Shown here: positions 15,967 through 24,546 of the stretch, in pieces | Layout: each line of letters opens with the position of its first letter | Numbering within the stretch: position 1 is the first letter of the stretch | Source of the DNA: a virus | Reading direction: 5' to 3' (one strand) | Length of the DNA stretch: 64,000 bases | IMG/VR virus record: IMGVR_UViG_3300022700_000179 | Span: 41,714 to 105,713 of that record | Notes under the pieces: generated by a model | Seen by the model: the letters and a program-made list of their open reading frames with translations, nothing else | Told to the model about the DNA's origin: nothing | The model's database searches: none | Program-made: the position numbers and the translations under genes

Positions 15967-16797
15967 ATGTTGACTCTTCCCAATATATATACAAGCTCTC
16001 ACAGAATAGTTTCTAGCGGTCGCGGGATACATGTTGGTGACACTTTCTTTTCCCAAACACAGAATGGGGACATATATTACGATGAGCCTAATTTTATAGA
16101 GGGCCATCGGCTAGAAACGCTTCGCGCAAACGGCGGTTCTAGCATACGTATAGCTGGAACAGAACTAGGCAAAGTATCACAAAACTGTGCTTGCGGTTTT
16201 TTGGACGTGTCATGGTTACCTTTGGCCGCGAAAGCGTACAAGATAAGTCCCGATATTAAAGATTATGTCTTGGTAGACATCCCAATTGTACTGGCGAACG
16301 TACCTAATAGAAACGGCGACTGCTTTACTTACAAAGAACTCACTACCTTCCGTCCAATTATTGGCATGCCGGCGTTCAAGACGTTCTATGGCAAGCCCGC
16401 ACACCAGGATCACGATAATATGGATCCGACGCGTGCAAAGGGGGTTATTTTCGATGCAACACTTACCCCCTTCCGCGGCGTTTGGCATGTAAAAATACTA
16501 AAAGGCTTCGACCGTACCAAGGATCCGCGTCTTGCAAAACTGGTTCGCCAGAAATCACGCATTGGCCATTCAATGGGTGCGTTGGTTGAGCGGACTGAAT
16601 GCGGGTTACCATGGTGTAACTTCCATTCAGATGGGCGTATAACTTGTGACCATATTAATGGAGGTCAGGGTAAGGGGGATATTATTAAGGGACATCTAGT
16701 CTATGAGAACATGATGGACTACTATTTTGTGGAATGTAGTTCAGTAGAAGATCCAGCATATCCGATCGCTCTTTCTCGAGAAATATGGGGAGTGTAA
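15967..16797 (+). CDS. Prohead maturation protease
   Basis: 276 residues; AAGGAG eight bases before the ATG. It matches the herpes-assemblin-like phage prohead proteases of the T4 gp21/U9 type: NRNGDCFTYKEL, then GKPAHQDHDNMD with H146 as the likely catalytic His, and IGHSMGALV with S202 as the nucleophile. A CGLPWCNFH...CDH cluster follows and may bind zinc. The closing ECSSVEDPAYP is also typical. The enzyme cleaves scaffold and head proteins inside the prohead before DNA packaging. It is flanked by the scaffold-like gene and by a motif-bearing protein that starts four bases after its stop. Confidence 0.88.
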   Translation: MLTLPNIYTSSHRIVSSGRGIHVGDTFFSQTQNGDIYYDEPNFIEGHRLETLRANGGSSIRIAGTELGKVSQNCACGFLDVSWLPLAAKAYKISPDIKDYVLVDIPIVLANVPNRNGDCFTYKELTTFRPIIGMPAFKTFYGKPAHQDHDNMDPTRAKGVIFDATLTPFRGVWHVKILKGFDRTKDPRLAKLVRQKSRIGHSMGALVERTECGLPWCNFHSDGRITCDHINGGQGKGDIIKGHLVYENMMDYYFVECSSVEDPAYPIALSREIWGV

Positions 16798-16801
16798 CGA
16801 A

Positions 16802-17689
16802 ATGAATCCTCCGTCCCAGATAAAGTATAAGGGCACCATTTACAAGCTTAGATCTGCAGGGGATGTTCAGGTCTCTCCGGGCAGTCCAGTGGGACCGGAG
16901 GGGGTATTATTGATTGAACGTCAATACCCTACGGAATCTCGGGCATTGTATATCGACAACGATGGTGATTTCTTTGCCAAAATAAAGCTCAATTGGCACA
17001 AGAGTAATGTGTTTGACGAGTTAACATTTGATCTTTCTCCGGCAGGAGCGAAAGAGTTTTTTGATAGCCTCAAAACAGAAAGTGACGGTAAGCTGAGCGC
17101 TAAGATACCGGACGAGCAAGTTAGGCAATTGTGGGGGCCAGCTGTGCCAAAAACGCCGGAGGGTGTGGATCCCAAAAAAGTCATAGATGTAAGTGGGCAC
17201 TACATAAAGGTATCTGATCTTCCGGCTGACATAAAGCGGGAAGCTGCATACACATTTGAGGGTCTTCTTCGGGAAGAATTGGCAAGTATAAGTAAAATAG
17301 AAGGTCGATTCTGCTCCGATCCTTTTAGCGTAATGGGCTTGCGCTACAATGTTCCAGAACATGTAGTTCAGCTGTTTGCAGAGACGCTTACAAACGCTAT
17401 GAACGAGTATTTAAGAGAGCAATTCAACACACAGGCTACGGTAGACATAAATGTAGCGGACTCCTGTGGTCCTGTAGACGGGCATGGGGGTATATACGTA
17501 TTCGGTAATGGTAGAGAGGAACTTAATAACTTACGTGTACATTTAGAGGGGAACGTTTTGTTACCTGTATGGCGGGAAGTGTGGAATAGGTATCAGCAGG
17601 GAGAGATACCTGTTGGAGAAAAGCAAAGAGCGTTGGCTTCTTTCAAAGTCAAAGTACTAGCTGCAGTTCGTCCGGAGAACGGTCAGTAG
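16802..17689 (+). CDS. YKG-motif protein next to the protease
   Basis: 295 residues. Residues 6-17 read QIKYKGTIYKLR, right after the start, a copy of the shared motif. The following body is mixed alpha/beta with no recognised fold; a DSCGPVDGHGGIYVFG segment near residue 225 is Gly-rich. The gene starts four bases after the prohead protease stop, so it belongs to the head operon. Confidence 0.8.
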   Translation: MNPPSQIKYKGTIYKLRSAGDVQVSPGSPVGPEGVLLIERQYPTESRALYIDNDGDFFAKIKLNWHKSNVFDELTFDLSPAGAKEFFDSLKTESDGKLSAKIPDEQVRQLWGPAVPKTPEGVDPKKVIDVSGHYIKVSDLPADIKREAAYTFEGLLREELASISKIEGRFCSDPFSVMGLRYNVPEHVVQLFAETLTNAMNEYLREQFNTQATVDINVADSCGPVDGHGGIYVFGNGREELNNLRVHLEGNVLLPVWREVWNRYQQGEIPVGEKQRALASFKVKVLAAVRPENGQ

Positions 17690-17702
17690 GAGATACAGAA
17701 TC

Positions 17703-18446
17703 ATGACACAAAAGACAAAAAATAGTGATTTGTCATTTAGCGAGCTTCTAAACCTGACTTCCGTTTCTGCGGCTAAAGGTGACAAGAAAAATAAGGTTAA
17801 GGACGAGCGGCAACCTGGATCAATTCCGGACGACATACGCCGTAGAATGAGTGATCCACTAGCCGATATTTTTTCAGAAAAGGGAATGGATCTCTACGGA
17901 AAAGCCGTTTCTGCTATACAGAAAGAGTTAAAACAAATATTCGACGAGGGTATTTCAGACCTCAGCTCTGTTATCCACAAAAAGCTTGGTGAGTTTGGGT
18001 ACGAGGAGTCGGTAGATCATTTCCGTCCCTGGATGTCTTCGATAATCGATGATGTCAAGGAAAAGGGAATGGGAGAGGTAACTGGTGCCCTTGAGGATAT
18101 GCTGAGTCAGATGTCAACGGATTACGCAGAGGGCGAAGAAGAAACCGAGGGTGATGCACTACTGAGTGTAGATACCCCTGAAGTTGGCGACGAAGAGGTA
18201 GAGGTCGTTGAAGAGGAGAAGGTGGAAGAACCGGAAGAACCGGAAGCAGCTCCAGAGGGTGGCGAGGAGTTGGACTTAGGTTCCCTTCTAGGTGGAGAGG
18301 AGACCCCTGCAGCTGAAGCGTCCAGCAGTGGTGAGCGTAGATATAAACCCACGCCAGTTGTCAAGGAAGTTTTTGCGTCTTCTCGTAGGCGCCATCGCCT
18401 TTTGGAAGCGGCTTCTAATTGCCTTGATGAGTTGGACCGCGACTAA
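17703..18446 (+). CDS. Acidic helical head-region protein
   Basis: 247 residues. Residues ~60-135 are amphipathic helices; ~140-205 are very Glu-rich (EEVEVVEEEKVEEPEEPE), then a basic RRRHR segment. It lacks the YKG motif but resembles scaffold-type proteins in composition. A scaffold or internal head role is suggested by position between protease and capsid. Confidence 0.7.
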   Translation: MTQKTKNSDLSFSELLNLTSVSAAKGDKKNKVKDERQPGSIPDDIRRRMSDPLADIFSEKGMDLYGKAVSAIQKELKQIFDEGISDLSSVIHKKLGEFGYEESVDHFRPWMSSIIDDVKEKGMGEVTGALEDMLSQMSTDYAEGEEETEGDALLSVDTPEVGDEEVEVVEEEKVEEPEEPEAAPEGGEELDLGSLLGGEETPAAEASSSGERRYKPTPVVKEVFASSRRRHRLLEAASNCLDELDRD

Positions 18447-18461
18447 TCCAGGAGGCAAGTG

Positions 18462-18935
18462 ATGCCCAAGATTCCAGAGGAGATACAGTATAAAGGGTGC
18501 CGCTACGTATTAGCTGGGCGTAAACGTGGGCGCAAATCTGCTACTATTAAGGACAGTGGCTACCGACACGATGGCATCTTGTTTTACATAAATGTTCTCT
18601 GCCGAAGTAAGACAGGGAACGACTTGCCGTCTAGATTTGCAACTAGAGTAAATACAATCCCGGAAGGTATCTCACTTAATGAGCAGGAAACCGTAGCTGC
18701 GAAAAAAGCCATTGGAGATAGTGGCAAAAAGAAAGACAGCAATCTGTGGCACATACTAGTACGAGATGAGGGTTGGTTTTGGGCGGATGATCCTAAGAGT
18801 GTACAAAACGCTGTACCGATCCAGCAGACGTTGGATCTCGTTGAAAAGTATCGCGAGTGGGACCGCCCAGGAACCAATCCTTTAATCTATGCGGAGATCG
18901 TCACAAAAGTTGTTGGCGGCCGTAAAAGGGATTAG
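18462..18935 (+). CDS. YKG-motif protein
   Basis: 157 residues from the ATG at 18462 (GGAGG six bases upstream; a GTG directly before it is in frame). Residues 7-18 read EIQYKGCRYVLA immediately after the start. The rest has a beta-rich segment (DGILFYINVLCRS) and a helical C-terminus. Function unknown; placed in the same operon as the acidic protein and the next motif protein. Confidence 0.8.
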   Translation: MPKIPEEIQYKGCRYVLAGRKRGRKSATIKDSGYRHDGILFYINVLCRSKTGNDLPSRFATRVNTIPEGISLNEQETVAAKKAIGDSGKKKDSNLWHILVRDEGWFWADDPKSVQNAVPIQQTLDLVEKYREWDRPGTNPLIYAEIVTKVVGGRKRD

Positions 18936-18938
18936 TAC

Positions 18939-19994
18939 GTGTTAGTAGTCTCCTCTGACAATTTCTCTGACTACGTCAAGGAATACGATCGCCGTGTTCT
19001 TGAGGGAATCAGTAAGAAAAATGAGGGAGAATATGGTGGTATAGACTTGATTGTTGAGGATTGGGGTGGGTCTCCCACTTTCCCAGGTATCGCACTCCTC
19101 ATTAAAAGATTCGACTTGAATCTGCCTAGTACGGTAGAGGAACTGCAAGAAGATTTTGATGATGTGGCCGATCTGATTAGCTCGTTAGAGTTTAAGGTAA
19201 TGAATAAAGTAGTTCGGCCTATTAACAATCTCAGTGAGGTAACAAGGGTAGGGGGCGTTTACTCCGTTGGATGGGATGGAAGAAAACTAGCTCTTATGTT
19301 CAATGCCGGCCCATCTGAGGTAGAAGATCTAATGTCGGTGAAGGATAGGATAAACGTTGCTACTACACAGCAAGAAAATGCTGAGCTGCTCCGATGTGTA
19401 CGTTCAGCGGTAGACCACATTAAGTCCGCGGACCTCGGCAGAGCTTCAGAGGTAGATGCTCAGCACCTCAATGAGGCAATAGACATACTCGAAATATGTG
19501 GACTTTCAGACAAAACTAAGGACGTACGGTTGGCGCTCAAGAGTTTTGACAGCAACATAGAATCCGCTAGAGAGTATATTTATGGCCCTACTGGCCATGG
19601 CACAAACCGTGGCGCCCTGTACGATTTAATCACTTTCGCTGAGTCCCTCGAGAAAAATGTTGAGTCCGGACCGTTAGAGCAAGGTAATTCCAGGAGTCTT
19701 CTAATGCACCCGATTTCGCCTTACATCGTCTATCAAGGTTCGGTATACAAGAAGGTAGCTTACGACCTCCCTAAGGATATGAAAGGCGTAGAAAAATGTA
19801 AGCCCGAGGATTTTGATCCTAAGCGTGATCCTGCCGACCAAGAATGGTGTACGTACAGTTACGACGGTAAACTGCGCGGTCGTTTTAGAAAGAAGAAGGA
19901 CGCGTTACAGCACAAAGTATTTTTGATTAACATGTATTGGCAGAAGGGAAAGGGCAAGAATAAACCTAAGGGTAAATATTGGCGTAAGAAGTAG
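18939..19994 (+). CDS. YKG-motif protein with C-terminal WC...DGK domain
   Basis: 351 residues from a GTG three bases after the previous stop. Residues 1-250 are mostly helical, with a beta segment in the middle. The motif copy (YIVYQGSVYKKVA) is internal at ~262-274. It is followed by a small domain (~277-340): C, FDPKRDPADQEWCTY, DGK, GRF, then a helix and a Lys-rich end. The same domain occurs at the start of the protein at 27441. Motif and domain are thus adjacent in both proteins, which hints at a functional unit. Confidence 0.78.
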   Translation: MLVVSSDNFSDYVKEYDRRVLEGISKKNEGEYGGIDLIVEDWGGSPTFPGIALLIKRFDLNLPSTVEELQEDFDDVADLISSLEFKVMNKVVRPINNLSEVTRVGGVYSVGWDGRKLALMFNAGPSEVEDLMSVKDRINVATTQQENAELLRCVRSAVDHIKSADLGRASEVDAQHLNEAIDILEICGLSDKTKDVRLALKSFDSNIESAREYIYGPTGHGTNRGALYDLITFAESLEKNVESGPLEQGNSRSLLMHPISPYIVYQGSVYKKVAYDLPKDMKGVEKCKPEDFDPKRDPADQEWCTYSYDGKLRGRFRKKKDALQHKVFLINMYWQKGKGKNKPKGKYWRKK

Positions 19995-20311
19995 CTGGCT
20001 ACTTCACTTCATCCATCCGACAAAGTATATACTTACATTATAGTAGTCACGTAGAAGCCAGCGACATTACCCTGCAACATCATCACGGCTTCACCTCGCA
20101 ACATCAGACGGAAGCAACATTAATCGAGACGGACACTGTTGGTCTGTCCGGACTCTGCGGTCAGCAACATCATTTCAGAGCGCAGGTTTCGTCCAGGTCG
20201 ACAGCTAACTGGGAGGCAAGATTAACATTGCTTAGTACCTCTCCACGTCCTGAAAGCAATTGACCTGGTTTCAGGTCGTATCTGTTTAACCTGTTTTTGG
20301 AGGAAAGCCAA
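19995..20311 (+). promoter_or_regulatory. 317-base structured leader before the capsid operon
   Basis: No gene is seen. The start codon of the decoration-like gene is preceded by a hairpin around the previous stop (19988-20005), a promoter-like ACTTACATTATAGTAGTC at 20031-20048, the shared elements GCGACATTA and CCTGCAACATCA at 20061-20082, and further GCAACAT copies at 20098, 20114 and 20164. Several hairpins follow (CGGACA/TGTCCG; CCTGAAA/TTTCAGG near 20252-20280). GGAGG precedes the ATG. A long untranslated leader with repeated short elements suggests control of transcript stability or translation of the most abundant virion proteins. Confidence 0.6.
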
Positions 20312-21067
20312 ATGGCACTGCTTCCCAACGCGTCTGTGAAGACGAAGGTAGACTTCACTCGCAGCCGGTTTGAATGGAAGCGCCAGTTTGAGGTTGCCGC
20401 TACCGCGAATATCGTGGAAGAGGGGTCTCTGCTGCAGCGCATTCCTGACGCCGCCGGTCTGAAAGAGGTGGTCGATCTCAGCACGAATGCAGGTTCCCTG
20501 CGTCCGGCTGGTATTTCCCTGCAATCTCGAATCTCTGCTACCACTTTCGCGTGGGTAGAGGAGGTCGTGGTTCCTAGTGGTGCGCCATACACGGTGCAGC
20601 TCAGCAAGACCAACATCATCGATTCTGGTGGTGGCATCGCTGAGGCCGCTGCGTGGGACTACAACGCATCTGCGTACCTGAATGTAGTAGCGGGTGCTCC
20701 TCTTGGTACTCAGTTTGAGGTTGTCCCTCTAACTGGTCTTACCACATTCAACGTGGCCGAAGCGGGTCACAGCGTTCGTATGATCTACCGCTACAACTTG
20801 ACTGCTATTGAGCGGGATGAGTTGCTGCGGCAGTCGCACGTAAACCGCGGAGCCGAGGATCAGTTCGGTCTCATGACCGTCGCTCAGGGGCACTGCGTGG
20901 TTTACACGACCATGTATGATGCACAAGAGAAGTACCTAGTAGGGGACCAGCTGACTCTCGATAACAACGGTCTGTTCTCTAAGTCTGGGGCTACGAATTT
21001 TGGAGTGGTCATTTCGGTTCCGACCGCTTCCGATCCGTACCTGGGCGTTGAATACGACGCTGCTTAA
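20312..21067 (+). CDS. Head decoration-like protein
   Basis: 251 residues from the ATG at 20312 (GGAGG eight bases upstream). It is rich in Ala, Gly, Thr and Val with beta character, contains GSLLQRIPDAAG and GDQLTLDNNGLF, and lies 25 bases upstream of the major capsid gene. Codons are strongly GC-ending as in the capsid gene, consistent with high expression. This fits a decoration or head-stabilising protein. No catalytic motif is seen. Confidence 0.6.
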   Translation: MALLPNASVKTKVDFTRSRFEWKRQFEVAATANIVEEGSLLQRIPDAAGLKEVVDLSTNAGSLRPAGISLQSRISATTFAWVEEVVVPSGAPYTVQLSKTNIIDSGGGIAEAAAWDYNASAYLNVVAGAPLGTQFEVVPLTGLTTFNVAEAGHSVRMIYRYNLTAIERDELLRQSHVNRGAEDQFGLMTVAQGHCVVYTTMYDAQEKYLVGDQLTLDNNGLFSKSGATNFGVVISVPTASDPYLGVEYDAA

Positions 21068-21092
21068 TAGCTGATCCAAAGGAGACTTTCTA

Positions 21093-22238
21093 ATGAAGAC
21101 TTTCTCACGGAAACCATCTCTTCGGGATCGGCAGGGAAACGATATCGCCCATGGTAAGGCCTTCAAGGCTAACCCCCGTACGGGTAGTATGTCGTTTTCT
21201 GACAGCACGCCGCTGGTCGGATCCAATGGAGAGTACAATGCAGGTAGTGACCGTCAGCTGGCCGAGGTTGTTGACGGTATCGTAAAATTGGCTCGTCGTG
21301 GTGAGATTCACTACGAGGCGGGCACTGAAACCACTGCACAGGATGTGTCAGCCTGGAATCAGGAAGGCCATCTCGTGCAGGCAGCCCTGGCAGAGCGCGT
21401 GCCTTCGCAGGAAGGTCCGTTCCAGGTGCTTGGTGAAGTTTTCACCGACTCCGTTTCTGAAACCATGGGCCGCATGGGCTTCACCAACAAGGTGGTAGCC
21501 CAGCAGGACGTGGCTGAGGGTGGAACGGCACGTGTGCGCATCCGCCAGAAGGATGTCACTTCCTGGCTGATGCTGACCGACGGTCACACCGTTGAGTCCC
21601 TCATCCGTCAGAAGTACATCTATCCACGTGGCTACAACATCGAAACCCTCGTTATGATGGGTGAGGATGAGATCCACGAGGCTGGTGCACAGATCATCGA
21701 GGAAAAGTACAACGATGCGTTGGAAGCCACGATGGTCCGTGACGACAACATTACTAAGTTCCTGCTGGACCAGGCGGCAGACACACAGAATGACGTGATT
21801 GCTTTTAACGCATTCACTCCGAATGTGTTTGTTACCCTGCGTAACCAGATCTGGCAGTGGAGCCTCCCCGTCCCGCATTGCCTTATGGCTATCGACTTGT
21901 GGGACGACTTGTTCGCTGACCAGGACTGGGCACGTTGGTATTCGCCAATCGAGAAGCACGAACTGGCAGTCGAGGGTAAACTCGGTCGGCTTGCTGACAT
22001 CGAGATTATTACCGACGGCTTCCGTTATGACACCTTGCAGGTCCTCGACCCTGGCGAGGTTTACTTCTTGAGTTCTCCAGCAACTCTGGGTGTGAAGGCC
22101 AACATGATCGCGCTGAATAGCACGGTTGTTGACCAGCGCATGCTCGGACGCGCTGCTCGCGGGTGGTTCATCTTCCTGCGGCAGGCAACCATCATCGGTA
22201 ACGCTAATGGCGTTTCCAAGGGTATCCGTCTCTCCTAG
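21093..22238 (+). CDS. Major capsid protein (HK97 fold)
   Basis: 381 residues; AAAGGAG upstream. The pattern of a flexible charged N-terminus (~1-60), a long helix region (RQLAEVVDGIVKLARRGE), then VLGEVFTDSVSETMGRMGF and a C-terminal block with EIITDGFRYDTLQVLDPGEVYF is typical of HK97-fold capsid subunits in large phages. Codon use is the most GC-ending in the window. A strong terminator follows 16 bases after the stop. The N-terminal ~45 residues may be removed by the prohead protease, but no site can be assigned from sequence alone. Confidence 0.85.
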   Translation: MKTFSRKPSLRDRQGNDIAHGKAFKANPRTGSMSFSDSTPLVGSNGEYNAGSDRQLAEVVDGIVKLARRGEIHYEAGTETTAQDVSAWNQEGHLVQAALAERVPSQEGPFQVLGEVFTDSVSETMGRMGFTNKVVAQQDVAEGGTARVRIRQKDVTSWLMLTDGHTVESLIRQKYIYPRGYNIETLVMMGEDEIHEAGAQIIEEKYNDALEATMVRDDNITKFLLDQAADTQNDVIAFNAFTPNVFVTLRNQIWQWSLPVPHCLMAIDLWDDLFADQDWARWYSPIEKHELAVEGKLGRLADIEIITDGFRYDTLQVLDPGEVYFLSSPATLGVKANMIALNSTVVDQRMLGRAARGWFIFLRQATIIGNANGVSKGIRLS

Positions 22239-22254
22239 TTCGGAAACCTGATTC

Positions 22255-22290
22255 GTTCCCGGGGGAGCCACAACTCCCCCGGGAACTTTT
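22255..22290 (+). terminator. Intrinsic terminator after the major capsid gene
   Basis: A 13-base-pair perfect GC-rich stem (22255-22267 with 22274-22286), CCACAA loop and TTTT. It ends the decoration/capsid transcript. Confidence 0.9.
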
Positions 22291-22307
22291 CCTCCCTAGT
22301 TTAGGCT

Positions 22308-22361
22308 GTTTAATGAGATTCTCCGTGGGATCTGATTAAACGGTCCGAACTCAAAAAGTTC
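22308..22361 (+). promoter_or_regulatory. Two leader hairpins before the motif-protein operon
   Basis: GTTTAAT at 22308 pairs with ATTAAAC ending at 22341, and the pairing continues inward after a single G-G mismatch (AGAT/ATCT). A smaller hairpin GAACT/AGTTC follows at 22347-22361. GTAGGAG, the ribosome site of the gene at 22385, comes shortly after. This is probably the 5' leader of the 22.4-31.7 kb operon; no consensus promoter is evident. Confidence 0.45.
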
Positions 22362-22384
22362 ATTCACGATAGTAGGAGTCGCTG

Positions 22385-22567
22385 ATGTCGAATATGCCCC
22401 CCACCAAAATTAAGCATAAAGGCTATACTTACGTGCGTGCCGGTTTGTATAGAACTGCAGATTTAAGTTCTGCTCTACAGTCTGATGTGCTTTTGATAAA
22501 TCAGGTTATGAAGGCTCTGCAGGCCGGTAATCTGGACGAAATAGAGCCAATCTTGAGTCAGCCGTAA
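22385..22567 (+). CDS. Small YKG-motif protein
   Basis: 60 residues. Residues 8-19 read KIKHKGYTYVRA, leaving about 40 residues of a single helical domain. So small a protein consisting of the motif plus one helix pair supports the idea that the motif is a targeting or binding tag. AGGAG lies upstream. Confidence 0.75.
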   Translation: MSNMPPTKIKHKGYTYVRAGLYRTADLSSALQSDVLLINQVMKALQAGNLDEIEPILSQP

Positions 22568-22609
22568 TCAGCCTTAAGAGGTATAAGAATCAACCTTAAG
22601 AGGTGTAAA
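22567..22609 (+). repeat. Tandemly duplicated ribosome-binding segment
   Basis: Two copies of a ~21-base unit with a 22-base period: ATCAGCCTTAAGAGGTATAA and ATCAACCTTAAGAGGTGTAA. Each contains AAGAGGT, a ribosome site; the second is directly before the ATG at 22610. The duplication fills the whole gap between the two genes. Confidence 0.85.
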
Positions 22610-23269
22610 ATGGGAAATACTCAACAAAAGATAAAGTACAGAGGCGCAACCTACGTCTTGGTAGACAGCGCTCCCCCAAAAGAGATCACCTATAAAGGCG
22701 CCAAATATGTACTGGCAGCCAAGGTACAGTTCACGGAAGAAGAGCGCCGTGAAGCAGAAAAGCAAGTAGTAGAGAAATATGAGCATGGGCAACAACTACT
22801 TGACTTGTGGCCGCGTGTAACGGGGATACTTGATTCTGCTAGGCAGGCATTGGATAATTACGAAAATGCTTTGGCGCAGTCTGCAGAAGCTGCTAGAAAG
22901 GCGTTTTTTGATACTGAGGGTGGACTCAAAGCTATTACGAGGGGCAACTATGACCAACACATCAGTGATCTACTTACCGATCCTGACTATGTCCAAACTA
23001 TTCTCAATAATGTGAGTGATAGGATTGCTAAATCTAGAGCTTTACTGCAGAAGGCCCTCGAATTCAGGCGACTGTTCGAGACAGCCGTTTACACAGAGAC
23101 GAGCAACATGATTGATCCTGACATTGTAGAAGACGTAACTAAACACAAGAAGACAGAAATAGACAAAAATACCCGCAAAAATTTAGAGTATATAATTAAA
23201 CATTGGCCTGAAGACGCCGCGAATAAACTACCGAACGAACTGCGCGAACTGTACAGGAAACTGCACTAG
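22610..23269 (+). CDS. YKG-motif protein with two N-terminal copies
   Basis: 219 residues. Motif copies are at 7-18 (KIKYRGATYVLV) and 25-36 (EITYKGAKYVLA), in tandem directly after the start. The rest (~37-219) is almost entirely charged helix, with a likely coiled coil in 45-140. The two adjacent copies differ at the DNA level, so they are not a recent duplication. Function unknown; probable virion or head-core component. Confidence 0.8.
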   Translation: MGNTQQKIKYRGATYVLVDSAPPKEITYKGAKYVLAAKVQFTEEERREAEKQVVEKYEHGQQLLDLWPRVTGILDSARQALDNYENALAQSAEAARKAFFDTEGGLKAITRGNYDQHISDLLTDPDYVQTILNNVSDRIAKSRALLQKALEFRRLFETAVYTETSNMIDPDIVEDVTKHKKTEIDKNTRKNLEYIIKHWPEDAANKLPNELRELYRKLH

Positions 23270-23280
23270 GTAGCTGTTTC

Positions 23281-24546
23281 ATGCGACTTTGGCTGGACGA
23301 CGACCCCAATCGTGCCGTACCTTCAGGGGTCGACGTAATAGTACGTACGGCCGACGAAGCAATAAAGTGGATTGCTTCTGGTCAGATAACAGCAGTTTCT
23401 CTGGATCACGATTTGGGTAAATCTTCTGCTAGCTCTCCTGTAGATCCTGGCACCGGTTATGACGTAGCTCGGTGGATTGAGGAAAAAGCGTACACAGGTG
23501 AGTTGCCTCGTATTCAATGGTCAGTGCATAGCGCAAACCCAGTTGGTGCCAAGAGAATGGAGGACGCGCTGAACAACGCAAACCATTTTTGGTCCCAACA
23601 CGAAGATACAGTAAAAGAAGCTGACGGCCGCAATATCTATGAACTTGTTCGTACTATGCCGCCTACCGAGGACGGTGTGATGATCGATACTCTCAATTTG
23701 GCAGGACAAGAGGATGCCATGTTTTCCAAAGATGACGCGTTAAAAGCCGCTGAAGAGCTAGAGATTGACTGGGATGCTGTAGATTTTACACCAGAAGCTC
23801 TCATGAAAGGAATGAACGTAGAGTTGGAGCATGGCACTCGGTATGACGACGCTAACGTGACCGACGACGAGATGCTGCCTACGGCAAAAATTGCTTTGGC
23901 ACATTTGTACGAGTTTGCTGACTACTACGAAAGACTAGAGCGTATGGAGCAGGAGGCTATGAAAGAAACTAGTATTTTACCTGCACATGTAAAATATAAG
24001 GGAGCTGACTACTATTTAGCAGGTAAAGGTCGCATGCCTAAGGAAATGCGGCAGGGATGGGAGTCCGGTGACTGGGCTGAGTTTACCATTCCGGAGACAG
24101 GCGAGCATGGGATGGGAAGGATCATTTGGTTTGTGAAGTATGGTGATAAGGGCGCGGCGGTAATTCCAGTCAAGGCGATAAAAGACGATAGAGGCGAATG
24201 GTGGCCTGTTCCGGGACAGCAGGAGTATCTGCTACAATTAGAAGATTTGAAGCGAATTGATTATCCCGGTGAGCTATTACAGAATATCAAACCTAAGTTC
24301 AAGGAACTATCCCAAGATACAGCCGACATTGCAGGGGACCAACCTACTCTGTTTCTCCATAGAGATCCGGCGACAAAGCACCACTACGTGGAGCATCCTA
24401 GTATTCCTACCGCATCTTCTCTGCCTAGAGTCATTACTTTCGGGGGTGCCAAATACGAACGCTACGTAGAATTTCCAAAATACATACATTTTAATGGTAC
24501 CAAGTACGTCCTAGCAGGTTGCCAAGGTGAACGAGGAGCGATGTAA
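23281..24546 (+). CDS. cREC-like cyclic-phosphate domain protein with YKG motifs
   Basis: 421 residues. The N-terminal ~105 residues match the cyclic-phosphate-processing receiver-like (cREC) family: LWLDDDPNR, AVSLDHDLG, GYDVARWIEE and HSANPVGAKRM in the right order. That family is linked by others to RNA 2',3'-cyclic phosphate handling. A helical region follows. A motif copy is at ~236-247 (HVKYKGADYYLA). A 100-residue SH3-like segment comes next, and two more copies close the protein (~384-394 degenerate, ~401-412 YIHFNGTKYVLA). An enzyme-like domain tied to the virion-region motif suggests a packaged effector. That is inference. The stop overlaps the next start as TAATG. Confidence 0.72.
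   Translation: MRLWLDDDPNRAVPSGVDVIVRTADEAIKWIASGQITAVSLDHDLGKSSASSPVDPGTGYDVARWIEEKAYTGELPRIQWSVHSANPVGAKRMEDALNNANHFWSQHEDTVKEADGRNIYELVRTMPPTEDGVMIDTLNLAGQEDAMFSKDDALKAAEELEIDWDAVDFTPEALMKGMNVELEHGTRYDDANVTDDEMLPTAKIALAHLYEFADYYERLERMEQEAMKETSILPAHVKYKGADYYLAGKGRMPKEMRQGWESGDWAEFTIPETGEHGMGRIIWFVKYGDKGAAVIPVKAIKDDRGEWWPVPGQQEYLLQLEDLKRIDYPGELLQNIKPKFKELSQDTADIAGDQPTLFLHRDPATKHHYVEHPSIPTASSLPRVITFGGAKYERYVEFPKYIHFNGTKYVLAGCQGERGAM

Noticed and set aside
20041-20170. CRISPR-like array in the repeated GCAACAT region
   Set aside because: The repeats are only seven to twelve bases and irregularly spaced, without spacers of constant length.
21348-22271. 307-residue minus-strand frame under the capsid gene
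   Set aside because: Antisense of a highly biased capsid gene, which leaves few stops. No family features.
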